Shown piece after piece: positions 46,772 through 56,222 of a stretch of DNA of 64,000 nucleotides. A model generated the notes under the pieces. That model had not been told where the DNA came from. It saw only the letters and a program-made list of their open reading frames with translations, and did not search any database. The stretch's first letter is position 1. Each line of letters opens with the position of its first letter. The stretch comes from Mycobacterium seoulense (GTDB taxonomy: Bacteria; Actinomycetota; Actinomycetes; Mycobacteriales; Mycobacteriaceae). The stretch is from contig NZ_AP022582.1 of NCBI RefSeq assembly GCF_010731595.1, forward strand, positions 3,100,001 to 3,164,000, read 5' to 3'. Made by a program: the position numbers and the translations under genes.

Positions 46772-49105
46772 CTAGAGCTTGCTGATCGGGGCGTGGTTGT
46801 GCATCAGCTTGACCCGTCCCGCGCTGCCGAAATCGATGAGGGACATGGCGGATTCACCGACCCCGGAAACTTCCTCGACCCGTCCCAGCCCGTACTTGTC
46901 GTGCGTCACCCGGTCGCCCGGCTCGAGCACCAGCAGCGGGCGCTTACCCGCGCCCGAGCGGGTCGGGGCCGCGCGCGGGGTGCCGAACCGGCCGGCGCCG
47001 CTCACCGGCGCGCTGAACGAGGGGGCCGGCGCGGTGCGCCGCCACTCGATGAGTTCCTGCGGAATCTCCCGCAGGAAGCGGGATTCCGGGTTCAGCATGG
47101 GCTGGCCCCAGGAGGACCGCACGACGGCCCTGCTCACATACAGCCGCTGACGGGCGCGGGTGATGCCGACGTAAGCCAGCCTCCGCTCCTCCGACAGTTC
47201 GACCGGGTCGTCCAGCGCCCGCATGTGCGGGAACATCCCGTCCTCCCAGCCGGTGACGAACACCACGGGGAACTCCAGCCCCTTGGCCGTGTGCAGCGTC
47301 ATCAAGGTGACCATGCCGGCGTCGTTCTCGGGTATCTCGTCGCTGTCGGACACCAGCGAGACGCGTTCCAGGAATTCGGCGAGCACACCGGTGTCCGGCA
47401 CGTCTTCGTCGGCCGGGGCCTGCAGCGACTCGCCCAGCGCGGCGGCGTTGGCCCGGTCGGTGCTGAATTCGTGTGCCACGCTGACGAGTTCGTTGAGGTT
47501 GTCCAAGCGGGCCAGCTCCTGCGGGTCGGTGGAGGACTCCAACTCCCGCCGATAGCCGGTACGTTCGAGCACCGATTCGACCAGATCACCGAGATCTTCG
47601 TCGAGGCGGCCCCTGAGTTCGTCGAGCAGCTCGACGAACCCGGCGATCGCCTTCTCCGCGCGTGAATTGAGCATCGGCACTTTGCCTTCGGCGGCGGCCA
47701 TCAGCGCGTCGGCGAAACTCGCGCCGGTGTTCTCGGCGTACACCGCCACGCAGGCCTCGGCACGATCCCCGATCCCGCGGCGCGGGGTGTTGAGGATGCG
47801 CCGCATGCTGACCGCATCGCCGGGGTTGTCCAGCACCCGCAGATAGGCGACGATGTCGCGGATCTCTTTGCGCTCGTAGAAGCGCACTCCCCCAACGACT
47901 TTGTAGGGGATGCCAGCGCGAATGAACACCTCTTCGAAAGACCGCGACGAATTGTTGGTGCGGTAGAACACCGCCACGTCGTTGTAGGTGATCTCGCCCC
48001 GATCGGCGAGCGCGTCGATCTCCTCGGCCACGAACCTGGCCTCGTCGTGCTCGTTGTCCGCGACGTAGCCGACGATCAATTCGCCGGCGCCGGCGTCGGT
48101 CCACAGCCGCTTGTCCCGGCGTCCGGAATTGCGGGCGATCACCGAGTTGGCGGCCGACAGGATGTTCTGCGTCGAGCGGTAATTCTGTTCCAGGAGAATG
48201 GTTATCGCGTCCGGGTAGTCGCGTTCGAAGTCCTCGATGTTGCGGATGGTCGCACCGCGGAACGCATAGATCGATTGATCGGCGTCACCGACCACGCACA
48301 ATTCCGCCGGCGGCACGTCGTCGGACGACTCCGCCGCGCCGTGACCGACCAGTTCCCGCACCAGCACGTACTGCGCGTGGTTGGTGTCCTGATACTCGTC
48401 GACCAGGACATGACGGAACCGCCGCCGGTAGTGCTGAGCGATCTGCGGGAAGGCCCGCAGCACCGCGACGGTCTCGCCGATCAGGTCATCGAAGTCCAGC
48501 GCGTTCGCCGCACGCAGCCGCCGCTGGTACTCGCCGTAGACGGAGGCCACGGTGCGGCTCAGGTCGTCGGAATCATCCGTCAGTTTGGCGACCGCATCGC
48601 CGGGGTCGATCAGCTCGTTCTTCAGGTTGGAGATCGCGTTGGCCAGCAGCCGGGGCGAGTAGCGCTTGATGTCGAGCCCCATGTCGCGCCCGATCATCTG
48701 CAGCAGGCGGCGGGAATCGTCGGCGTCATAGATCGAGAAGTTGGAGTTGAGCCCTTCGATCAACGACGCCTGGTTGCGCAGGATGCGCACACAGGTCGAG
48801 TGGAAGGTGGACACCCACATGGCGCGGGCGCGGTTGCCCACCAGCCGTACCACACGTTCGCGCATCTCGGCCGCGGCCTTGTTGGTGAAGGTGATGGCCA
48901 GAATTTGGCCCACCCCCACGCCGCGCGCCGCGATGAGATAGGCGATGCGGCGCGTCAGCACCGCGGTCTTGCCCGACCCCGCCCCCGCGACGATCAACAG
49001 CGGCGAGCCCTCGTGCACCACCGCCTGGCGTTGTTGCGGATTGAGGCCTTCGAGCAGCTGATCTGCTTCGGAGGCCAGATTGGCATCGGTTACGTACACA
49101 CTCAT
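46772..49105 (-). CDS. uvrD1: ATP-dependent DNA helicase UvrD1
   Basis: 777 residues. Superfamily 1A helicase: Walker A GAGSGKT (residues 41-47), motif Ia ITFTNKAAAEMRERVVRLVG, motif II DEYQDTNHAQY, motif III GDADQSIYAFRGA, motif IV FLEQNYRSTQNI-like (LLEQNYRSTQNILSAANSVI), motif V TLHTAKGLEFPVVFVTGWED, motif VI EERRLAYVGITRARQRLYV. A C-terminal Tudor-like tail (HDKYGLGRVEEVSGVGESAM) matches UvrD1/PcrA. Unwinds DNA in nucleotide-excision repair; in mycobacteria stimulated by Ku. Convergent with the membrane-protein gene. Confidence 0.96.
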   Translation of the reverse strand: MSVYVTDANLASEADQLLEGLNPQQRQAVVHEGSPLLIVAGAGSGKTAVLTRRIAYLIAARGVGVGQILAITFTNKAAAEMRERVVRLVGNRARAMWVSTFHSTCVRILRNQASLIEGLNSNFSIYDADDSRRLLQMIGRDMGLDIKRYSPRLLANAISNLKNELIDPGDAVAKLTDDSDDLSRTVASVYGEYQRRLRAANALDFDDLIGETVAVLRAFPQIAQHYRRRFRHVLVDEYQDTNHAQYVLVRELVGHGAAESSDDVPPAELCVVGDADQSIYAFRGATIRNIEDFERDYPDAITILLEQNYRSTQNILSAANSVIARNSGRRDKRLWTDAGAGELIVGYVADNEHDEARFVAEEIDALADRGEITYNDVAVFYRTNNSSRSFEEVFIRAGIPYKVVGGVRFYERKEIRDIVAYLRVLDNPGDAVSMRRILNTPRRGIGDRAEACVAVYAENTGASFADALMAAAEGKVPMLNSRAEKAIAGFVELLDELRGRLDEDLGDLVESVLERTGYRRELESSTDPQELARLDNLNELVSVAHEFSTDRANAAALGESLQAPADEDVPDTGVLAEFLERVSLVSDSDEIPENDAGMVTLMTLHTAKGLEFPVVFVTGWEDGMFPHMRALDDPVELSEERRLAYVGITRARQRLYVSRAVVRSSWGQPMLNPESRFLREIPQELIEWRRTAPAPSFSAPVSGAGRFGTPRAAPTRSGAGKRPLLVLEPGDRVTHDKYGLGRVEEVSGVGESAMSLIDFGSAGRVKLMHNHAPISKL

Positions 49106-49700
49106 GTTGGTCCAAACTTACCGCCGCCCACCGACGCAACGCGCCAAGGCGTCAGACCAGGCTAGTGCCCGGGCGGCGCGTCGGCGGGCAGATCGCGGCC
49201 GCAACAACGGGTGTTTCGCAATCCAATACGCGCCGCGTTTTCAAATGCCGTGCAATTACACCCGTGTCGAAAAAGCCGCATAATCCCGCCGGGGTTTGCG
49301 CATCCGTCAAATCCGGCACTGTTCCCCGCAATACTCAATTTCGCCCCCAAATAAGGAATTCCACACCGGCAAGCAACCGCGGCACGGGGGTCGCCGCGAC
49401 CGAAGGCCGAGCGCTCCCGGCCCACCGCGACGCCGTAATGGCCAGCTCACGAATGCCTTTTTGCGCGTGACCTGTTATTAGTGGCACACTCGTTTGGTGC
49501 TCAACGCGCAGTCCGATCGGCAGCCCCGCACCCCGAACTGCCGTCGATTTTTCTACGGGTACCGATTAGCGGTCCCCGTGGTCTAGCTGCTTTCGTCAGA
49601 GCCCCGTGGTCCGCTTCCGGACCGGGGCTCGTCTCTTGTGAGGCCCGAAACCGGATGAGACCACAACCCCCACATCCCGAGAAATGCGGAGTTAGCAGAG
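49106..49700. other. Long intergenic region before chorismate mutase
   Basis: 595 bp without a recognisable gene. The segment 49210-49350 is noticeably AT-richer than its surroundings. A strong hairpin lies at 49599-49630. A possible promoter is around 49460-49480 (CTGTTATTAGT). The stretch of codons before ATG 49701 that would encode MRPQPPHPEK (ATG 49654) is in a different frame from the enzyme. Confidence 0.5.
49599..49630 (+). terminator. Strong bulged hairpin in chorismate mutase leader
   Basis: GAGCCCC (49599-49605), bulge GT, GGTCCG (49608-49613), loop CTTC, CGGACC (49618-49623), GGGGCTC (49624-49630): 13 base pairs with one bulge. It ends 70 bp before the chorismate mutase start. No long T-run follows, so it may be an intrinsic terminator, an attenuator or an mRNA leader element. 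No obvious aromatic-rich leader peptide precedes it. Confidence 0.5.
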
Positions 49701-49988
49701 ATGAAGGTTGAGACGGTGGAAACCCCCGAGACCGCCGACCCCGGAGAGTTGAGCATCGACGAGTTGCGCCACGAGATCGACCGCTTGGACGCCGAGATCC
49801 TCGCCGCGGTGAAGCGGCGCACCGAGGTGTCCCAGGCGATCGGCAAGGTACGGATGGCATCCGGCGGCACGCGGCTCGTCCACAGCCGCGAGATGAAGGT
49901 GATCGAGCGCTACAGCGAGCTCGGTCCCGACGGTAAGGACCTGGCGATCCTGCTGCTGAGGCTGGGCAGGGGCCGGCTCGGCCACTGA
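49701..49988 (+). CDS. Chorismate mutase (AroQ-delta, intracellular)
   Basis: 95 residues from ATG 49701 (MKVETVETPETADPGELSID). The all-helical AroQ signature LRHEIDRLDAEILAAVKRRT then EVSQAIGKVRMASGGTRLVH and SREMKVIERYSELGPDGKDL is nearly identical to Rv0948c, ending LGRGRLGH, the tail that inserts into DAHP synthase. Converts chorismate to prephenate in Phe/Tyr synthesis; poorly active alone and activated by complex formation with AroG. The start corresponds to the shorter form of Rv0948c; the N-terminal extension annotated in M. tuberculosis is out of frame here. Confidence 0.95.
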   Translation: MKVETVETPETADPGELSIDELRHEIDRLDAEILAAVKRRTEVSQAIGKVRMASGGTRLVHSREMKVIERYSELGPDGKDLAILLLRLGRGRLGH

Positions 49989-50040
49989 GGCCCGCCGCGC
50001 CCGGCTAGGCCGCGCTTGCGACCGTCACTAGGGTCGGAGT

Positions 50041-51705
50041 ATGGCCACCGTGCAAAGCCTCCCCGACATCACCGCCACGCCAGCGTGGGATGCCCTGCGC
50101 AGGCACCACGAGCAGATCGGCTCGACCCATCTGCGCCAGTTGTTCGACGAGGATCCCGACCGCGGCCGCGAACTGAACGTCTCGGTCGGCGACCTCTACA
50201 TCGACTACAGCAAACACCGCATCACGCGAGAGACGCTGCGGCTACTCATCGATCTGGCGCGCACGGCTAACCTCGAAGAGCGTCGCGACCAGATGTTCGC
50301 CGGCGCGCACATCAACGTCTCGGAGGACAGGGCGGTGTTGCACACCGCGCTGCGACTGCCCCGGGACGCCGAACTGATCGTCGACGGCCGCAACGTCGTC
50401 GAGGACGTGCACGCCGTGCTGGACCGGATGGGTGACTTCACCGACCGGTTACGCAGCGGTGAATGGACCGGGGCCACCGGGAAAAGAATCAGCACCGTGG
50501 TCAACATCGGCATCGGCGGATCGGATCTGGGTCCGGTGATGGTCTATCAGGCGCTGCGCCACTACGCCGATGCCGGGATCTCGGCCCGCTTCGTCTCGAA
50601 CGTCGACCCCGCCGACCTGATCGCCACCCTCGCCGACTTGGACCCCGCCACAACGCTTTTCATCGTAGCGTCGAAGACGTTCTCCACGCTGGAAACCCTG
50701 ACCAACGCGACTGCGGCGCGCCGCTGGCTGACCGACGCGCTCGGCGACGCCGCGGTGGCCAAGCATTTCGTGGCTGTTTCGACCAACAAGCGACTGGTCG
50801 ACGACTTCGGCATCAACACCGACAACATGTTCGGCTTCTGGGATTGGGTCGGCGGACGGTACTCGGTCGACTCGGCGATCGGCCTGTCGGTGATGGCGGC
50901 GATCGGCAAGGAGGCCTTCGCCGATTTCTTGTCCGGATTCCACATCGTGGACCGGCATTTCACGACCGCCCCGCTGGAATCCAACGCGCCGGCGCTGCTC
51001 GGGCTGATCGGGCTGTGGTACTCCAATTTCATGGGCGCCCAATCGCGCGCGGTGCTGCCCTATTCCAACGACTTGGCGCGATTCGCGGCGTATCTGCAAC
51101 AGCTGACGATGGAATCCAACGGCAAGTCGACCCGCGCCGACGGCACACCGGTTACCACCGACACCGGCGAAATCTTCTGGGGCGAGCCGGGAACCAACGG
51201 CCAGCATGCCTTCTACCAATTGCTGCACCAGGGCACCCGGCTGGTGCCGGCCGACTTCATCGGCTTCAGCCAGCCCCTCGACGACCTACCCACCGTCGAG
51301 GGCACCGGCAGCATGCACGACTTGCTGATGAGCAACTTCTTCGCCCAGACCCAGGTGCTGGCGTTCGGCAAGAGCGCCGAGGAGATCGCCGCCGAAGGCA
51401 CGCCGGCCGACATCGTGCCGCACAAGGTGATGCCCGGCAACCGGCCGTCGACCTCGATCCTGGCCGACCGGCTCACCCCGTCGGTGCTGGGCCAGCTGAT
51501 CGCGCTCTACGAGCATCAGGTCTTCACCGAGGGCGTCATCTGGGGCATCGACTCGTTCGACCAGTGGGGCGTGGAACTCGGCAAGACGCAGGCGAAAGCG
51601 CTGCTCCCGGTGATCACGTCCGACAACTCGCCGGCGCCGCAGTCGGACAGCTCGACCGATGCGCTGGTCCGCCGCTACCGGACAGAGCGCGGGAGGGTCA
51701 GCTAA
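50041..51705 (+). CDS. pgi: Glucose-6-phosphate isomerase
   Basis: 554 residues. PGI signatures: [75 protein letters not shown] and the C-terminal [20 protein letters not shown]. Interconverts glucose-6-P and fructose-6-P in the cytosol. Full length. Follows the chorismate mutase gene by 52 bp with its own start ATG. Confidence 0.97.
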   Translation: MATVQSLPDITATPAWDALRRHHEQIGSTHLRQLFDEDPDRGRELNVSVGDLYIDYSKHRITRETLRLLIDLARTANLEERRDQMFAGAHINVSEDRAVLHTALRLPRDAELIVDGRNVVEDVHAVLDRMGDFTDRLRSGEWTGATGKRISTVVNIGIGGSDLGPVMVYQALRHYADAGISARFVSNVDPADLIATLADLDPATTLFIVASKTFSTLETLTNATAARRWLTDALGDAAVAKHFVAVSTNKRLVDDFGINTDNMFGFWDWVGGRYSVDSAIGLSVMAAIGKEAFADFLSGFHIVDRHFTTAPLESNAPALLGLIGLWYSNFMGAQSRAVLPYSNDLARFAAYLQQLTMESNGKSTRADGTPVTTDTGEIFWGEPGTNGQHAFYQLLHQGTRLVPADFIGFSQPLDDLPTVEGTGSMHDLLMSNFFAQTQVLAFGKSAEEIAAEGTPADIVPHKVMPGNRPSTSILADRLTPSVLGQLIALYEHQVFTEGVIWGIDSFDQWGVELGKTQAKALLPVITSDNSPAPQSDSSTDALVRRYRTERGRVS

Positions 51706-51711
51706 GCGCGC

Positions 51712-52326
51712 TCAACCAGTTCGACTCATGACGTCGGAGCCGAGCCGCCGCACGAAAGTGCGCAACCGGTCGACGGTCGCGGTCTCCGGCTCGCTCAGGT
51801 GCAGCTGCAGCAGTTCGCGTCCGGCGGCGTGCAGGATCCGCGCGGTGTATTCGGGGTCGTGCACGTGGGGATTGGTGCGCAGCAGCTCGGTGACGAAGAA
51901 CTCCAACACGACGGCCTGCGATTGAGCCAGCCTCGCATACAACTCCGGTGGAGCGCCCTGCGGCGGGAACAAGAACAGTCGCCACGTTGCCGGGTGGGCG
52001 TCGACCGCGGCCAGGACGCCGTCGAACGCGACCACGAGTGACTGGTCCTCGGCGACGGCATCCAACCCCGAGACCGCCTCGGCGAACTGGGCGCCGGCCC
52101 GGGCCGCCTCACGGTCGATCAGTGCGACGAAGAGTCCCGCCGGGTCGCCGAACAGCTGATAGATCAACGACCGATTGATGCCGGCCGTCTCGGCGATGCG
52201 GTTCGGTGTTGCCGCGTGGAACCCCTCGGCGTCGACGATCGTGTGCGTGACATCGAGTATCTGCTGGCGCCGGCCTTCGGCGGTCATGCGCCGCTTCGGG
52301 TTGCCCACACTCACGCTTGACAGCAT
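51712..52326 (-). CDS. TetR/AcrR family transcriptional regulator
   Basis: 204 residues from ATG 52326 (MLSSVSVGNPKRRMTAEGRR); GTG 52314 is an alternative. HTH: RRQQILDVTHTIVDAEGFHA then RIAETAGINRSLIYQLFGDP. The C-terminal domain is not assigned. The ATG lies at the edge of a 41-bp palindrome (52326-52366) shared with the divergent MpaB-family gene, so it almost certainly represses both. If the repressor covers the palindrome, GTG 52314 may be the real start. Confidence 0.85.
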   Translation of the reverse strand: MLSSVSVGNPKRRMTAEGRRQQILDVTHTIVDAEGFHAATPNRIAETAGINRSLIYQLFGDPAGLFVALIDREAARAGAQFAEAVSGLDAVAEDQSLVVAFDGVLAAVDAHPATWRLFLFPPQGAPPELYARLAQSQAVVLEFFVTELLRTNPHVHDPEYTARILHAAGRELLQLHLSEPETATVDRLRTFVRRLGSDVMSRTG

Positions 52327-52366
52327 AACTAACGACTTGTGAGTATTGCTCACAGATTGTTAGTTA
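52326..52366. promoter_or_regulatory. 41-bp palindromic operator between TetR and MpaB-family gene
   Basis: TAACTAAC (52326-52333) pairs with GTTAGTTA (52359-52366), and TGTGAG (52338-52343) with CTCACA (52349-52354), all symmetric about 52346. Outer and inner arms suggest two overlapping TetR dimer sites. It covers the whole divergent promoter region between the two genes. Confidence 0.8.
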
Positions 52367-52379
52367 ATGGGAGGCAGCG

Positions 52380-53699
52380 ATGGTCACGTACTACCCCGAA
52401 CTCGCGCGGCGGGTCCGCAGCCAGCGCGACCTGCTGCCCGACCTCTACGGAGATTTCGACTTCGACAGGCGACCGGATCGCCTGGCCACCGAGCCCGACG
52501 CCGACTCCGCCCTGCCCACCTGGATCGCCGACCGCGCACGGATTCTGGAAGACGACCGCGTCGTCGAGTTGATGAGCACGGCCACCCTGCTCGGCGACGT
52601 CGTCGCGGATCCCTATGCGGCCCTGATGAACTCGCACAGCGTCACGCACCTGATCGACATGCTCAAGACGGCCTGCCGCGAGGGAATCGAGGCGGTGGCC
52701 GACGCGCCGCCCGAACTGGCGGCGTTCATCACCGCCATGGAGGCCACCCCGGGGTGGATCGACTTCGACCTGGTCCGGGAGGGTGCTCGCCAAGAACGCA
52801 TCCCCGCGGCGCTGCTGGCCCCATTCATCACGCGCGGGGCCTTCATCGCGACTTTCACCAACACCTACGCAGCGCTGCCGATGGCGCTGACCGGAGCGCT
52901 CTCGGGCAAGCGGGCAGCGCGCCGCGTCAACGAGACCGCCAGCTTCTTCGCCGTCACCACACTGCCCGGCGCGCTGGACCGCTATGGCCCCGGCTTTGAA
53001 GCCGCCGCGATGGTTCGGCTGATGCACTCGATGGTCCGCTACAACGCCCTCAAGAGATCCGACAAGTGGGATACAGCGATCTACGGCATGCCGGTACCCC
53101 AGGTCGACCAGATGCCCGCCGGGATGATCGGCCAGTACCTGCTGGCCCGCCGGGCGCGTCAACAGGGCCGGTCGAAGTTCACCGCCGCAGAACGCGCCGT
53201 CATCGAATTCGCCAGGTATCGCTGCTTTCTGCTCGGGTTGCCGGAGGAGCTGCTGCCCGCGGAACCCGCCGACATCATCCACGTCATGCACGCGCGCTCG
53301 GCACTGCTGCGCCACGGGTTCGACAGCATCTGCCAAGAACTCGTCCGCGGCACGATGGCGGCCTATCTGCGCCCCGACACCACACTGTTCGACCGTTGCG
53401 CCGAGGCGGTCGAAAAGAGTTTCAGCAAGCTCACGTTCGTTCGCACCTTCTGCAACGGCGACCGGGAGATCGCCGAGGCCATGGGCGTCTCCATGGGGCC
53501 GACGGATCTGCTGCGCGTCGCCCTCACCGCGCCATTCATCATCGGACGGTTCAACGTCGTGAGCCAGGCCAGCCGAATTCCCGTGCTCCGCGACATCACC
53601 GACGCCTATGTGATCGGGTTGCTCAAGCTGCGGCTAGCGACTTATGGAAAGCCTGAATTCACTACCGATGCAACGCATTACACGCCCGTACCGCACTAG
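52380..53699 (+). CDS. MpaB/Lcp-family (DUF2236) oxygenase-like protein
   Basis: 439 residues. The DUF2236/latex-clearing-protein region is recognised by RARQERIPAALLAPFITRGA-type helices, NETASFFAVTTLPGALDRYG and the conserved MVRLMHSMVRYNALKR (R-x-x-H-x3-R, around the haem-binding His of this family). The long N-terminus (YYPELARRVRSQRDLLPDLY) is typical. Family members bind b-type haem and oxidise unsaturated polymers or peptides; mycobacterial ones are uncharacterised. Divergent from a TetR gene and sharing its palindromic operator. Confidence 0.72.
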   Translation: MVTYYPELARRVRSQRDLLPDLYGDFDFDRRPDRLATEPDADSALPTWIADRARILEDDRVVELMSTATLLGDVVADPYAALMNSHSVTHLIDMLKTACREGIEAVADAPPELAAFITAMEATPGWIDFDLVREGARQERIPAALLAPFITRGAFIATFTNTYAALPMALTGALSGKRAARRVNETASFFAVTTLPGALDRYGPGFEAAAMVRLMHSMVRYNALKRSDKWDTAIYGMPVPQVDQMPAGMIGQYLLARRARQQGRSKFTAAERAVIEFARYRCFLLGLPEELLPAEPADIIHVMHARSALLRHGFDSICQELVRGTMAAYLRPDTTLFDRCAEAVEKSFSKLTFVRTFCNGDREIAEAMGVSMGPTDLLRVALTAPFIIGRFNVVSQASRIPVLRDITDAYVIGLLKLRLATYGKPEFTTDATHYTPVPH

Positions 53700-54449
53700 C
53701 TAGGCGAACCACTTGGTGAGCGGGGGCGGCAGCACCCGCATCACCTGTACCAGCGGCGCCCACGGCCACCACGGCACCGCCGCCCGGCCGGACTCGCGTT
53801 CGATGGCCGCGACGAGCGCGTTGACGCCAGTCTCGTTGTCCACCATTAACATTGTGCTGTTCGACTTGGCGGTCATCTCCGACTCGATGTACCCAGGTTC
53901 GATGACCGACACTTTGATCGGGCCCCTGGCGTACTCGGCGCGCAGCGATTCACCCAGCGAGCTCAACCCGGCCTTGCTCGCGGCGTAGGCGGCCTTGACG
54001 CCGGGCACTCCCTTGTTGCCGAGCACCGATGAGATCAGCACCAGATGACCCGAACCGTTCTTGTTGAACATCTCCAGCGCGGTCTCGATCTGCACGAGCG
54101 CGGCCACCAGGTTGGTCTCGATGGTCGCCTTGTTGGCCCACAACTTGCCCGAGCCGAGCTTGGCGCCCTTGCCGATGCCGGCGTTTACGATGACCCGGTC
54201 GATGCCGCCCAGCTCGTCACTCAGTTCGCCGAAGACCTTCGGCACCTGTTCGTGGTCGTTGACGTCCAACGCGGCGACGGCGATCTTGATGCCGGGATAC
54301 CGTTGCGACAGCTCGGCTTTCAGCTCGTCGAGCCGGTCGGTGCGTCGGGCGCACAACGCCAGGTCGCGGCCCTTGGCGGCGAAGGCGCGCGCCATGCCGG
54401 CGCCCAGGCCGGAGCTGGCGCCCGTGATGAGAATCTTCTGACGAGTCAC
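53700..54449 (-). CDS. Short-chain dehydrogenase/reductase (Rv0945-type)
   Basis: 249 residues from GTG 54449 (VTRQKILITGASSGLGAGMA). Rossmann motif TGASSGLG, NAG at VIVNAGIGKG, catalytic Ser in LISSVLGNKG and Y-x3-K in AAYAASKAG, so a complete classical SDR, NADP(H)-preferring by ARRTDR after the second strand. Substrate unknown. Convergent with the MpaB-family gene; separated by 29 bp from fpg on the same strand. Confidence 0.92.
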   Translation of the reverse strand: MTRQKILITGASSGLGAGMARAFAAKGRDLALCARRTDRLDELKAELSQRYPGIKIAVAALDVNDHEQVPKVFGELSDELGGIDRVIVNAGIGKGAKLGSGKLWANKATIETNLVAALVQIETALEMFNKNGSGHLVLISSVLGNKGVPGVKAAYAASKAGLSSLGESLRAEYARGPIKVSVIEPGYIESEMTAKSNSTMLMVDNETGVNALVAAIERESGRAAVPWWPWAPLVQVMRVLPPPLTKWFA

Positions 54450-54478
54450 CCGGGCAGCATAGCGACCGCGGCCGTCGC

Positions 54479-55342
54479 CTACTTGAGCAGCCGCGACATC
54501 CGCCGGTCGGCCAGCACCTTGCCACCGGTCTGGCACGTCGGGCAGTACTGAAAAGACTTGTCGGCGAAGGAAACTTCGCGCACGGTGTCCCCGCACACCG
54601 GGCAGGGCAGACCGGTGCGCGCATGCACCCGCAGTCCGGAGCGCTTCTCGCCCTTGAGCGTGGCCGCCCCCTGGCCCACGGATCGGCTCACGGCGTCCCG
54701 CAGGACGGACACCATCGCGTCGTGCAGGGTGGTGAGCTGCTCGTCGGTGAGCTTGCCCGCGGTGGCGAACGGCGAGATCTTGGCCACGTGCAGGATCTCG
54801 TCGCTGTAGGCGTTGCCGATGCCGGCGATCACTTTCTGGTCGGTGATGACCGTCTTGATCCGCCCGGTATTGCCGGCCAGCAGTCCGGCGAGATCGTCGG
54901 CGCTGAGCTCGAGGGCGTCGGGGCCGAGGGCGGCGATCCCGGGCACCAGTTGCGGATCGTCGACGAGCCACACGGCCAGCCGCTTCTGGGTGCCGGCCTC
55001 GGTGAGGTCGAAGCCCGGCGCCTCGCCGGGCGCGCCGAGGTGCACCCGCAGCGCGATCGGGCCCTTGCCCGGCCGCAGCGGCGCCGCGGCCAGCTTGTCG
55101 GACCAGCGCAGCCAGCCCGCCCGCGACAGGTGGGTGATCAGGAACAGCTCTCCCGCCTGCAGCCCGAGGTACTTGCCCCAGCGCTGGGCCCCGGTCACGG
55201 GTCGGCCGTGCAGCGCGGTGGGCGGCGGGTCGAAGGTTTTCAGCACGGACAGCGCGCCGACATCGACGCGACCGATCGTCAAGCCGACGGCATGGCGGCG
55301 TAGATGGTCGGCCAGCGCTTCGACCTCGGGCAGTTCGGGCAC
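54479..55342 (-). CDS. Fpg/Nei-family DNA glycosylase (full-length Rv0944-type)
   Basis: 287 residues from GTG 55342. N-terminal PELPEVEALADHLRRH carries the catalytic Pro2-Glu3; the H2TH region ITDQKVIAGIGNAYSDEILH and a four-cysteine zinc finger (CPVC...QYCPTC) complete the enzyme. Excises oxidised bases with AP-lyase activity. In M. tuberculosis the counterpart Rv0944 is a short remnant; here it is complete. It follows cobF by 5 bp on the same strand. Confidence 0.92.
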   Translation of the reverse strand: MPELPEVEALADHLRRHAVGLTIGRVDVGALSVLKTFDPPPTALHGRPVTGAQRWGKYLGLQAGELFLITHLSRAGWLRWSDKLAAAPLRPGKGPIALRVHLGAPGEAPGFDLTEAGTQKRLAVWLVDDPQLVPGIAALGPDALELSADDLAGLLAGNTGRIKTVITDQKVIAGIGNAYSDEILHVAKISPFATAGKLTDEQLTTLHDAMVSVLRDAVSRSVGQGAATLKGEKRSGLRVHARTGLPCPVCGDTVREVSFADKSFQYCPTCQTGGKVLADRRMSRLLK

Positions 55343-55347
55343 GCCCT

Positions 55348-56100
55348 TCAGTCTGCCGGTCTGAGTAAATAGGTGTCCATGATCCAGCCGTGGCGCGCCC
55401 GCGCCTCGGCCCGCAGCGCCGCGATGCGCGGGCCGACCTCGCCCACGGTGCCCGTCACCAGCAGCTCGTCGGCGGTGCCCAGGTAGGCGCCCCACCAGAT
55501 CCGGGTGCGCGGCGGGCAGACCTGGAAGGAGCATTCGGCGTCGAGCATGACGACCGCGGACCCGTGCAGCCCGTGCGCGCGCAGCTTTCGGCCGGTGGTG
55601 ATGAGGACCGGTTCACCGACCTCGTTGAGCGGGACGCGGTGCCGGGCCGTCAGCGCCTGCACCGCGGTGATGCCGGGGATGACATCGAAGGTGAACTCGA
55701 GCTCGGCGGCTTCGGCCTTGATGGCGTCCAGGATGCGCAGCGTGCTGTCGTACAGCGACGGGTCGCCCCAGGCCAGGAAGGCCCCGACCCCGTCGGGGCC
55801 CAGCTCGTCGGCGATGGCCGCGGCCCAGACCCGCGCCCGCGCGGCATGCCAGTCGGCAACGGCCTCGCGGTAGTCGGGATCGGCCGACCGCTTGGGGTCG
55901 GGCAGCTCGACGAAGCGGTAGCCCGGGTCGCGGATGAACCGGGCGCAGATCCGCCGTCGCAGCGCGACCAGGTCGCTTTTCGTCTCGCCCTTGTCCATCG
56001 CGAAGAACACGTCGGTGTCGTTGAGCGCGTCGATCGCCTGAACGGTCAGGTAGTCGGGATCACCGGCGCCGATGCCGATGACGTGGATATGCCGGCTCAC
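55348..56100 (-). CDS. cobF: Precorrin-6A synthase (deacetylating) CobF
   Basis: 250 residues from GTG 56100, preceded by GGAGG. SAM-dependent tetrapyrrole methylase signature: HVIGIGAGDPDYLTVQAIDA at the N-terminus, FLAWGDPSLYDSTLRILDAI (GDP loop) and DVIPGITAVQALTARHRVPL. CobF methylates C1 and removes the C1 acetyl in the aerobic B12 pathway. The gene is missing from the M. tuberculosis complex but present in M. canettii and most other mycobacteria, so this locus shows the ancestral layout. Divergent from the AurF-like gene. Confidence 0.93.
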   Translation of the reverse strand: MSRHIHVIGIGAGDPDYLTVQAIDALNDTDVFFAMDKGETKSDLVALRRRICARFIRDPGYRFVELPDPKRSADPDYREAVADWHAARARVWAAAIADELGPDGVGAFLAWGDPSLYDSTLRILDAIKAEAAELEFTFDVIPGITAVQALTARHRVPLNEVGEPVLITTGRKLRAHGLHGSAVVMLDAECSFQVCPPRTRIWWGAYLGTADELLVTGTVGEVGPRIAALRAEARARHGWIMDTYLLRPAD

Positions 56101-56171
56101 GACTGCCTCCCGATGCTCGTTGCCCGCCACATTGCCGAATCGCAACCGTCGACCCCTAGTCGGGTCCACAA

Positions 56172-56191
56172 GTACCCAGTACCATGGGTAC
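56172..56191. promoter_or_regulatory. Inverted repeat in cobF/AurF-like divergent promoter
   Basis: GTACCCA-GTACCA-TGGGTAC: perfect 7-bp arms around 6 bp, overlapped by a second symmetry GTACC-ATG-GGTAC. It ends 31 bp before the AurF-like start. Candidate operator for an unidentified regulator; no B12 riboswitch is seen in this 122-bp gap. Confidence 0.5.
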
Positions 56192-56222
56192 CGTCTGCAG
56201 CTCCCAACGAAGGGACCCCGCG

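Noticed and set aside
56101..56222. B12 riboswitch upstream of cobF
   Set aside because: The gap is 122 bp, too short for a full cobalamin riboswitch, and no B12-box is seen.
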